Assembly: GCF_905171765.1 (NCBI RefSeq)
Contig: NW_024400012.1
Coordinates: 18,930-82,929, forward strand
Length of the DNA stretch: 64,000 nucleotides
Direction: 5' to 3'
From: Bufo bufo
Lineage: Eukaryota > Chordata > Amphibia > Anura > Bufonidae
The notes beneath the pieces were generated by a model. That model was not told the origin of the DNA. It made no database searches and saw only the letters and a program-made list of their open reading frames with translations. The position numbers and the translations under genes were made by a program. Below are positions 55,507 through 64,000 of the stretch, in pieces; position 1 is the first letter of the stretch, and the number at the start of each line of letters is the position of its first letter.

Positions 55507-55915
55507 CTTTACAATGCATTCCAATACTTCTGTATTGTAATACATTGGCTGTATGAGTAATACTGTGTGTATTGCTCATACAGCTTCCGGGGCCTGTGAG
55601 ATCCAGGGGGCTGGATCTCACAGGCTCTTCACCGGAAGGCAGCGCAGATGCCTCAGGAAGGCATCGCGCTGCCTTCCATGCCATCGGGTCCTCCCCACAG
55701 CCCCATGGGGACCCGATGGCACTGCTGCCGCCGCCGCCCGCACCATAATAAGCCGCAAACCGCAGGTCTGAATTGACCTGCGGTTTGCGGCGATCGCCGA
55801 CACGGGGGGGTCACGGGACCCCCCCCCCCGCGCATTTAGCCGAGGTGCCTGCTCAATGATTTGTGTCCGTCATGTGTCCTTAAGGACTCGGGAAACATGC
55901 CGTACCGGTACGTCA
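55507..55915. repeat. Hairpin chain of TTAA element B
   Basis: Mirror copy of 44587-45000. Clear arms include CTGTATGAGTAAT/ATTGCTCATACAG, CCTGTGAGATCCAG/CTGGATCTCACAGG, GGAAGGCAGCGC/GCGCTGCCTTCC, TGCCATCGGGTCC/GGACCCGATGGCA and CCGCAGGTC/GACCTGCGG. Some arms have decayed, for example the one next to the terminal CCGTACCGGTACG palindrome. Confidence 0.75.
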
Positions 55916-55934
55916 TGTGTACGTAAGGGGTTAA

Positions 55935-56969
55935 GGAGAAAAAAATAAATAATAATTCTTCAGGCCTCAGCACAGACCCTCAATCAGACCTCTGAATAGA
56001 CCCTCAATGTTAATAAGTCTCCCAATCAGACCTCAGATCAGACCATATTAAAGTGGTTGTGTCATATCAGCAAATTGCATTAATTATGTAGAGAAAGTTA
56101 ATACATGGGACTTACTAATGTATTGTGATTCTCCATATTGCTTCCTTTGCTGGCTGGATTAATTTTATCCATCATATTATACACTGCTCATTTTGATGGT
56201 TACGACCACCCTGTAATCCAGCAGATGTGGCCGTGCTTGCAGACTATAGGAAAAAGCACCAGCCTATGTGCTCTCCTGCCATCTCGGCCACCAGAGAGGC
56301 CAACAGGGTCTCAGACCTCTCCTGCTCTGGCTGCCGCTACTGTTATTAATGCACTTCTTCTTCTTCCTGCCATCCTGTACTGTAATCCCACGCACACAGC
56401 ATGAGGTCACAGAGTGCTGATGCCAAGGAAGACCAGGAAACGGTCAGTACAGAGCTTGGGGCACACTACCTTCATCGCTTCCATGTTCTCCTATAGCAAT
56501 GAGCACTTACATAATGGAAGCAATCATTAGTATTCGCCCCATAAGACACGCTGACATTTTTCCCTCACTTTGGTGGGAAAAAAGTGTGTCTCTTAGGGCG
56601 AAAAATATGGTAAGACTAGAGAGTTAGAGTCAGTAGTAAACCAGTGTGCTTCTGTACTGGGAGGAACTCAAGTGAAAAACAATAGAGGCAATGAGTTGGC
56701 TTCTCCAATCTCCTCCCTTGCAGAAGATGGTTTCATACTGAGGATAGGCCTGAGCTAGCTGCGCATGTCTCTCTCAGAAGGCTGGTACCCTTGCCAAAGA
56801 GCTGGTTTTCTGGATGGCTTCCTGGCCACATAGCTGGTGATCCAGGATCTGTGACCCAGTATCCCTATTTTCTTTTTCTGGTCACTCATGCAGTTCGGCA
56901 GAGTCTCTCTTTCTAAACACTAGTCCCTATCTGAAGACAACTAGAGGCTCTGACTGCTTTCCTTATATA
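55935..56969. other. Intergenic DNA with dispersed-repeat character
   Basis: Short CCTCAATCAGACCTC-type repeats occur at 55960-56045. The rest carries no recognisable gene. A small palindromic MITE lies at 56531-56607. Confidence 0.45.
56531..56607. mobile_element. Short palindromic MITE (77 bp)
   Basis: TATTCGCCCCATAAGACAC on the left pairs with GTGTCTCTTAGGGCGAAAAATA on the right, with TA at each outer end. The layout is that of a TA-target hairpin MITE. No gene. Confidence 0.55.
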
Positions 56970-57517
56970 GTTTCTTTCTTTTCAAAATCTTTTTATTGAT
57001 TTCAAAAGTATGAATATGTTTAAATGTATATAAACATTTTAACATACGGCATACAATGCGGAATAAATGACATATCCAGTAAGCGCCCAAACATAGAGGC
57101 ATATCGACATTGTCAGGAAATCCAGAGGGCACATCATAATGATCCGCACCCATCTGCAAATATATGACCCATAAAGATCCAAGAGTAGAACTTATGGTAC
57201 CAGTGTGGTCATAATAGCTATGTTATACCCAGTAGCATAGGTAAACTAAGAATAGCTTAAGGTAGATCTAGTTGCGTCAGATGACTTCAGATTTAATTTT
57301 GTAAAACTATGCCATAAGGTAAAGCAGTGCCGTGTAGTAGGGGAGGGTAAAAACAGAGACATACAACCTAAGACAAGGGAATACGAACAGGAGGGAAGAG
57401 AGGGGAGGGTAAAGGATAAAGAAGTGGATATCGTAGTCTGGTCTGTGTAAGACTATGCCTTGAAAAGTACTATATATGGATACAAGGGTATAAGTCAGTC
57501 AACTATGATGACATGCC
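56970..57517 (-). mobile_element. L1-like LINE 3' untranslated end, separated by Gypsy-2
   Basis: The minus strand ends with AATCAATAAAAAGATTTTGA and an A-rich tail at about 56970-57000, like LINE 3' ends. It is continuous with the ORF2 remnant at 62767-64000 once Gypsy-2 is removed. Confidence 0.55.
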
Positions 57518-58025
57518 TGTCACAACCAGACAGTTGAGAAGCTCTGACAGGAGCTTTCCAGATCCTCCTCCTTGAGTTTCTCTGTTTTGGTTAAGTTCCT
57601 CATCTCGTTAGTCTATCTCAGCTGTCATGCAGTTGGACTGATTGTTTCCCTTTAAGTTCCTCCCCATGATGCATTAGGTTGGAGTGTGTGTGCTTGCTGT
57701 TTCTATTTCCCTGTCCTCTGCAAGATAAGTGCTGTTCCTTTATTTGTGATTTTCTGTCTGCTGGATTTTCAGGTGACCCTGACTCCCTCCGTGTCTAGTG
57801 TAGGGAGCCGGTGGTCGTGTCCCCTCACTATTGTAGGGTCTTCAGGTATTAGATAGCCGAGGTACGTGGATATGCGCCCATCCACCTTTGGGGTGTTCGC
57901 ATAGGCTGAGCAATTAGGGAGAGTGCCAGGTCTCATGTAGGGGTCTCCCTTTTGTTCCTTAGTTGTGGATCCAGTGAGTCATTATTGTATTGCATTGTCT
58001 TGTTTCCTGTACACCATCCGTGACA
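57518..58025 (+). repeat. Gypsy-2 5' LTR
   Basis: 508 bp, TGTCACAACC...CCGTGACA. It lacks 19 bp present in the 3' LTR and in Gypsy-1, at about 57675. Confidence 0.9.
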
Positions 58026-58052
58026 TTATAAGCCGCCAAAACCGTCTCAAGC

Positions 58053-58793
58053 ATGGATCCGGTTTCACTTTTGGCTGAGCGCTTCCAGGGTCTTTCATTG
58101 GAGGTAGCTGATCTCCGTAAGACTTTTTCTCAGTTTCAAGTGACCGGTTCAGCTTGCGTTCATGGAGTTTGTTCTGAGCCTAAGATCTCGCTCCCGGATA
58201 CGTTCTCCGGGGGTAGTGAGTATTTTGTGCGTTGCAGAGAGGCTTGCAAACTCCATTTTCGCCTTCTTCCCCATTCCTCTGGTGATGAAGAACGGAGGGT
58301 GGGGATCATTATATCGCTGCTCAGGGGTAACGCTCAATCCTGGGCCTTTTCGTTGCCGGAGGGGGCACGGCCCCTCCGTTCAGTGGATGAATTCTTTTTA
58401 GCCCTGGGTCAGATATATGATGATCCGGATCGTATTGCTCTGGCTGAGTCTAGACTACGTCTGTTATGCCAGGGTAAACAATCCGCAGAGATATACTGCT
58501 CAGAATTTCGGAGATGGGCAGCTGATACTGGTTGGAATGATGCTGCACTCCGAAGTCAATTTTGCCATGGTCTTTCAGAGGGATTGAAAGATGCATTTGC
58601 CTTTCATGAGAGACCTACCTCCTTGGATTCTGCTATGTCTCAGGCCGTTCGTATTGACAGGCATCTTAGAGAGAGAGGAGAGATCTCTCCTTCCTGTCAT
58701 ACTCAGTCCCGGGACAGTGCAGCGGTCTCTTTCTGTGCGCAGGGGGCTCAGTCGCTGTCAGCCCCTTCTGCAGCTGGGGTTGATTGCCTCTGA
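58053..58793 (+). pseudogene. gag: Gypsy-2 gag, frameshifted
   Basis: Starts MDPVSLLAERF 28 bases after the 5' LTR, as in Gypsy-1, and keeps the Gag capsid-like region (FREACKLHF-type block, WNDAALRSQFC). Near 58769 it lacks 14 bases that Gypsy-1 has, so the frame shifts and stops at 58793, before the zinc knuckle. The true gene continues in the 58591-61176 frame. The intact family gene is one long gag-pol frame. Confidence 0.85.
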
Positions 58794-61176
58794 CAATAGA
58801 AGATTCAGCCCGCAGGGGAGGCTTTGTTTTTGTTGTGGAGGTATAAATCATTTGGCAAATGTTTGTCCCTCTAGGAGATTCAGGCAGTCTTCTGGGAGTA
58901 ATAAAGAAACAAAAAGGAAAAAATGTTTTAAAAATGTTCCGTCTGTTACTATTGGCAGGGTTGAGGCGGAAATTGAAGGTTTTCCGTTTGCTTGTAGTTC
59001 CCGTTTTGTCCTGCCTGCTAGGGTGGCGCTAGAGAGCAAGATCATTTTTTGTGAGATTTTTGTGGATAGTGGAGCAGCTGTCAATCTCATTGATAATCAA
59101 TTTGCAATAACTCATGGTTTCCAGGTATGCACTTTGGGAAAAGATATTCCTGTTTTTGCTATTGATTCCGCTCCATTTTCTCAGAAATCATTAAAGGGCA
59201 TAGTTCACAATATCCGTTTAATTGTGAGTGATGCTCATGTTGAGGATGTGTCATGTTTCGTCCTTAGCGGTTTGCCTACTCCTCTAGTGTTGGGGCTACC
59301 CTGGCTCACTAAACATAACCCCACCATTGATTGGCAAGCGAGGCAAATAAATGGTTGGAGTGACTTTTGCAGAGAGAATTGCCTCATGACATCTGTTTCT
59401 GAGGTTTCTACTAAGACTGTACCACCTTTCCTCTCTGAATTTTCGGATGTCTTCTCTGAGAGTGGAGTTCAGGATTTGCCTCCGCACAGGGAGTACGATT
59501 GCCCTATTAATCTCATCCCAGGCGCCAAGCTGCCTAAATCTCATTTATACAATCTTTCCCAACCTGAGAGGGTCGCTATGCGTGCTTATATCTCTGAGAG
59601 TCTGAGAAAAGGACACATACGACCCTCGAAGTCACCTGTTGCCGCTGGTTTTTTCTTTGTTAAGAAAAAAGATGGTTCTTTAAGACCTTGTCTGGATTTC
59701 AGGGAGCTGAACAGTATCACTATTCGTGACCCTTATCCGCTTCCTCTGATCCCGGACCTGTTTAACCAGGTTGTTGGGGCTAAAGTCTTTTCCAAATTAG
59801 ACCTAAGAGGGGCATACAACCTGGTTAGGGTCAGAGAAGGAGACGAATGGAAGACGGCTTTCAATACCCCTGAGGGCCATTTTGAGAATTTGGTTATGCC
59901 TTTTGGTTTGATGAATGCCCCAGCCGATTTTCAGCATTTCGTGAACAGCATTTTTTATCATTTAATGGGAAAATTTGTATTAGTGTATTTGGATGACATT
60001 TTGATTTTTTCTCCTGATTTCAAGACTCATAAGGAACACTTACGTCAGGTCTTGCTCATCCTGCGGGAGAACAAATTATACGCGAAACTGGAGAAATGTG
60101 TGTTTGCGGTTCCAGAAATTCAATTTCTGGGGTTTCTTCTCTCCGCTTCTGGTTTTCGCATGGACCCCGAGAAGGTCCGCGCTGTGCTTGAGTGGGAGCT
60201 TCCTGAGAATCAGAAGGCGCTGATGCGTTTTTTGGGCTTTGCCAATTATTACAGGAAATTTATTTTGAATTATTCCTCTGTTGTTAAACCACTCACTGAT
60301 ATGACCAGAAAGGGGGTAGATTTTTCTCTCTGGTCGGTAGAGGCGCGTAAGGCCTTTTCTAATATCAAGGAGAGTTTTGCTTCCGCTCCCATCCTGGTAC
60401 AACCTGATATTTCGTTACCCTTCATAGTTGAGGTTGATGCTTCTGAGGTAGGGGTGGGTGCGGTCTTGTCTCAGGGTTCCTCTCCTGCCAAATGGCAACC
60501 ATGTGCCTTTTTCTCAAAGAAACTCTCCTCCGCAGAGAGAAATTATGATGTGGGAGATAGGGAATTGTTGGCCATCAAGTTGGCTTTTGAGGAATGGCGC
60601 CATTGGCTAGAGGGAGCCAGACACCCTATTACCGTGTTTACTGACCATAAAAATCTGGCCTACTTGGAGTCAGCCAAGCGTCTGAACCCGAGACAGGCCA
60701 GATGGTCTTTGTTCTTTTCAAGATTTAATTTTGTTGTCACGTTCCGCCCTGGGGTTAAGAATGTGAAGGCAGATGCCCTGTCACGTTGTTTTCCGGGAGG
60801 TGGGAATTTTGAAGACCCGGGTCCCATTTTGGCTGAAGGTGTGGTGGTCTCTGCTCTGTTTCCTGAATTGGAGGCAGAGGTTCAGGTAGCCCAGTCAGAG
60901 GCTCCTGATCTTTGTCCTCCTGGGAGGTTGTTTGTGCCTCTCGCTTTGAGACACAAGATTTTTAAGGAACACCACGATACGGTCCTTGCTGGGCACCCGG
61001 GGGCAAGAGCCACACTGGATCTCATCGCTCGGAGATTCTGGTGGCCTGCGCTTCGTAAGTCGGTTGAGGGTTTTGTGGCAGCTTGCGAGACTTGCGCTCG
61101 TGCCAAAGTCCCTCATTCACGGCCATCAGGTCCTCTCCTTCCCTTACCCATTCCTTCCCGTCCTTGGACTTCATAA
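58770..61176 (+). pseudogene. pol: Gypsy-2 pol: zinc knuckle, protease, RT, RNase H and integrase N-terminus
   Basis: Authentic sequence begins about 58770; the upstream part of the open frame is out of register with gag. It encodes the CCHC knuckle (CFCCGGINHLANVC), protease DSG, and a complete RT including MPFGLMNAPA and the catalytic YLDD. RNase H (VEVDASEVG) and the integrase HHCC region follow. RT is uninterrupted here, unlike Gypsy-1. At about 61167 a 16-base segment found in Gypsy-1 is missing, which shifts the frame and stops it at 61176, just before the integrase core. Confidence 0.88.
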
Positions 61177-61922
61177 CGGATTTGCCTCGTTCCTCGGGGA
61201 AGACTGTGATTCTGGTGGTGGTGGACCGTTTTAGCAAAATGGTGCATTTCATCCCTTTTCCTGGTTTGCCCAATGCTAAGACGCTGGCGCAGGCATTTAT
61301 TGACCACATTGTCAAATTGCATGGTATTCATTCAGACATAGTCTCTGATAGGGGCACGCAGTTTGTTTCCAGATTCTGGAAGGCTTTCTGTTCTCGCTTG
61401 TGGGTTCGGTTGTCATTCTCTTCTGCTTTCCACCCGCAGTCGAATGGCCAGACAGAGCGCGTCAATCAGAATCTGGAGACATATCTGCGCTGTTTTGTGG
61501 CGGAGAATCAGGAGGATTGGTGTTCTTTTTTGTCCCTTGCTGAGTTTGCTTTAAATAACCGTCGTCAGGAGTCCTCTGATAAGTCACCATTTTTTGGTGC
61601 ATATGGGTTTCATCCGCAGTTTGGGACTTTCTCGGGAGAGGGGTCTTCTGGTTTACCTGATGAGGACAGATTCTCCTCGTCTTTGTCATCTATTTGGCAA
61701 AAGATTCAGGATAATCTAAAGAGCATGAGTGAGAGATATAAGCGTGTGGCAGATAAGAGACGTGTGCCTGGTCCGGACCTGAATGTTGGTGATCTGGTGT
61801 GGTTGTCTACCAAGAATATCAAATTGAAGGTTCCCTCCTGGAAGTTGGGTCCTAGGTTTATTGGGCCTTACAAGATCCTGTCTGTCATCAATCCTGTTGC
61901 CTACCGTCTTGATCTTCCTTAG
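61170..61922 (+). pseudogene. pol: Gypsy-2 integrase core
   Basis: After the 16-base deletion the frame resumes with [13 protein letters not shown], then [23 protein letters not shown] and [13 protein letters not shown], the DDE integrase core. The C-terminal subdomain follows ([25 protein letters not shown]). It ends at a TAG at 61920-61922 where Gypsy-1 has a Gln codon. Sequence before 61170 in the same open frame is not integrase. Confidence 0.85.
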
Positions 61923-62297
61923 ACTTGGAAGATCCATAATGTTTTTCATAAGTCCTTATTGAAACCTTATGTTCAACCTATTGTACCCTCGCCTTTGCCT
62001 CCTCCTCCGATTATGGTTGATGGAAATCTTGAATTTCAGGTCTCTAGGATTGTGGATTCTCGTCTTGTCCGCGGGTCCCTCCAGTACCTCGTTCATTGGG
62101 AGGGTTATGGTCCTGAGAAGAGGATGTGGGTCCCAGTGACGGACATTAAGGCCACTCGTCTCATCAGGGCTTTCCATAGGTCCCATCCTGAGAAGGTGGG
62201 CCCTGAGTGTCCGGAGTCCACTCGTAGAGGGAGGGGTACTGTCACAACCAGACAGTTGAGAAGCTCTGACAGGAGCTTTCCAGATCCTCCTCCTTGA
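61923..62297 (+). pseudogene. pol: Gypsy-2 integrase C-terminus and chromodomain
   Basis: Same frame as 61170-61922 after the stop. It holds a chromodomain (LQYLVHWEGYG...MWVPVTDIK) that in chromoviruses guides integration to marked chromatin. The frame runs through the purine tract and 58 bases into the 3' LTR before stopping. Confidence 0.85.
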
Positions 62298-62766
62298 GTT
62301 TCTCTGTTTTGGTTAAGTTCCTCATCTCGTTAGTCTATCTCAGCTGTCATGCAGTTGGACTGATTGTTTCCCTTTAAGTTCCTCCCCATGATGCATTAGG
62401 TTGCGGCTTATACAACTTCCTGGAGTGTGTGTGCTTGCTGTTTCTATTTCCCATTCCTCTGCAAGATAAGTGCTGTTCCTTTATTTGTGATTTTCTGTCT
62501 GCTGGATTTTCAGGTGACCCTGACTCCCTCCGTGTCTAGTGTATGGAGCTGGTGGTCGTGTCCCCTCACTATTGTAGGGTCTTCAGGTATTAGATAACCG
62601 AGGTACGTGGATATGCGCCCATCCACCTTTGGGGTGTTCGCATAGGCTGAGCAATTAGCGAGAGTGCCAGGTCTCATGTAGGGGTCTCCCTTTTGTTCCT
62701 TAGTTGTGGATCCAGTGAGTCATTATTGTATTGCATTGTCTTGTTTCCTGTACACCATCCGTGACA
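62240..62766 (+). repeat. Gypsy-2 3' LTR
   Basis: 527 bp, TGTCACAACC...CCGTGACA. Preceded by the purine tract GAGGGAGGGGTAC. The pol frame extends 58 bases into it. Confidence 0.9.
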
Positions 62767-64000
62767 GTGCCACTACTGAGGGTCACCATTAGTGACTATA
62801 AAAATGTGAGGTTGTAAGAAACTGAATAATTAAACATCAATTGTGCCTACTCCCAACTACTTCCTCCAGAGTCTCCAGTCATACCAGATGGCTACATATT
62901 TATCATGAGATCTCAGTTCCCAGTTGGATAATTCTTCTAATCTAGCAAGAGACTCCACTCTGTTAACCCAGTCTGTCACTTTGGGGGACACATTGGATTT
63001 CCAATTTGAGGCGATCAGGATCCTAGCCACCGATAGTTGTCTAATTAGACGTTTCTGTAGGTGGGGAATAGTGTCAGGGAATAAGTTTAAGAGAGCTATT
63101 TTGGGGCAGAGAGAAAGTGTACAACGCTTATCATTAAGAATGGTGTTAAGAGTGCCTATTATTTCTGTCCAAAAGACACTTATTGTAGGGCATGACCACC
63201 ATATGTGGAAGTATGTGCCTCTATCAGTATGGCATCTCCAACAGCGATCAGAAGCGGAACCGTACATCTTACTTAATCTGACAGGGGTTAGATACCATCT
63301 GGCTATTACTTTGTATGTGTTTTCTTGTATAGTTATACATCTAGAGGTATATTTTGGCACGTAAGTATGGTATTCATGTCTGATTTGGTGAACTTAGTCT
63401 TTCCCATTCTCTCAGAAAATACAGAGAGGATGGAGATTCTAGAGTAAGTAAGTTCTTGCAAATAACAGACACCATTTTTGAAGGTTGTTTAGTTTGTATA
63501 AGGAGGTCTTCAAACCATGTATTTTTTTTTTTTTACCAATTTTCATTTGAATGTATAGGTTTTAGTGAGGTGCGTAGGTATATGTATTGGAGGTCATTAA
63601 GTGTTGGGAGTTTAAATTTGTCCCTAATAGTATTTAAGTCTAAGATAGCTCCATCAGAATCTAGTAACTCTATAGGAGCCATTTGTGAATTCCGGAGTTG
63701 AGGTGGTAAAGATCGAAAACCTTTTTCGGACATTCTGAAACAATCTCCAATAGTTAACAGTGGAGATGGATATTTCGAACAAAGGTCTCTTATTTCCGGG
63801 TGATTCCAGATACCATAGGTAGCTGTGGGGAGGTTATTATCTCTAGGAATAGAGATGGGTGTTGATTGGTCTGAAAAGATCAGCTTCCTCAGAGGGGTTT
63901 CCATTAGACTCTCTTCTAAAGCTATCCAATGTTTATGAGCCGGTTTGCGGATCCAATCCACTATACGGCTAAGGTGAACCGCTTTGTAGAACCTTTCTAA
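62767..64000 (-). mobile_element. L1-like LINE, ORF2 C-terminal part (runs off the window)
   Basis: The minus strand carries degraded ORF2 sequence to the window end. Gypsy-2 lies in its 3' untranslated region, and the element's tail is at 56970-57517. It probably belongs to the L1/Tx1 group. Confidence 0.7.
62857..63961 (-). pseudogene. L1-like ORF2 C-terminal fragments
   Basis: 63961-63533 encodes the region after RT (LRKLIFSDQSTPI...LNDLQYIYLRTSL). 63360-62857 encodes KVIARWYLTPVRLSKMYG, then RCWRCHTDRGTYFHIWWSCP, the cysteine/histidine block with trailing FW typical of L1-type ORF2 C-termini, and ends at a stop. The two parts are in different frames. A stop follows the first at a T-rich run (about 63522-63533, plus strand), and at least one further frameshift is needed between 63532 and 63361. 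No RT domain lies in the window. Nonfunctional. Confidence 0.75.

Larger units (their letters stand above)
51943..55930 (+). mobile_element. TTAA element B (inverted relative of element A) with a nested solo LTR
   Basis: TTAA at 51939-51942 and 55931-55934, with ends CCCCTTAAGGAC and, in reverse complement, CCCCTTACGTAC. The order is the mirror of element A: unique end, duplicated units (52440-53180), three 353-bp units (about 54600-55330), hairpin chain (55507-55915). A solo LTR sits at 53186-54351. Without it the element is about 2.8 kb. No coding capacity. Confidence 0.75.
57518..62766 (+). mobile_element. Gypsy-2: chromodomain Ty3/Gypsy LTR retrotransposon, damaged
   Basis: A 5,249-bp element of the same family as Gypsy-1 with LTRs of 508 and 527 bp. 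The flanking 5-mers ATGCC (57513-57517) and GTGCC (62767-62771) match at four bases. The gene carries two out-of-frame deletions and a stop codon, and the 5' LTR has a 19-bp deletion. It inserted into the L1-like LINE. Confidence 0.9.

Overview
The window looks like 64 kb of intergenic DNA from a large, transposon-rich vertebrate genome, most likely an anuran amphibian (moderate confidence, judged from the repeat families). I see no host gene, tRNA or rRNA. Nearly every long reading frame belongs to a mobile element: GIY-YIG Penelope-like elements (PLEs), chromodomain Ty3/Gypsy elements, BED-finger hAT transposons, a split-repeat tyrosine-recombinase (Ngaro-like) retroelement, an L1-like LINE, Harbinger-type MITEs and TTAA-target non-autonomous elements.

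Layout. 1-3488 holds no recognisable gene. 3489-7520 is a PLE insertion in which two 1,927-bp copies lie head to head as a near-perfect palindrome inside one 14-bp target duplication. 8440-9950 is a polypurine tract split by a Harbinger-like MITE. 10246-37535 is one 27.3-kb nest. A hAT element (hAT-1, 8-bp duplication ACTGGTAT) carries a short PLE tail (10765-11009), a full-length Gypsy (11578-16912), a truncated PLE (18461-20027) and a second complete hAT (hAT-2, 21535-35224, duplication CATATAAC). hAT-2 carries a solo LTR (26670-27778) and the Ngaro-like element (28444-33954). Insertions were resolved from target duplications or interrupted repeats, so their relative order can be read directly.

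37544-41742 is mostly unrecognised. 41743-44577 holds a hAT-1-type end and a deleted hAT-3, abutted by TTAA element A (44573-47769). Inverted TTAA element B lies at 51943-55930 and contains a second solo LTR of the same family as the one in hAT-2. Between them are an LTR-like insertion (49211-50053) and a dimeric MITE (50498-51112). 56970-64000 is the 3' part of an L1-like LINE on the minus strand, split by a second Gypsy (57518-62766).

Function. None of the elements is demonstrably autonomous. The two PLE frames keep reverse transcriptase and endonuclease motifs but lack their N-termini. Gypsy-1 is broken by one extra base, Gypsy-2 by two deletions and a stop. The hAT, Ngaro and LINE coding regions are decayed. 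The most unusual structures are the PLE palindrome, the A1-B1-A2-B2 split repeats of the Ngaro-like element, and the chain of nine consecutive hairpins at one end of the TTAA elements.
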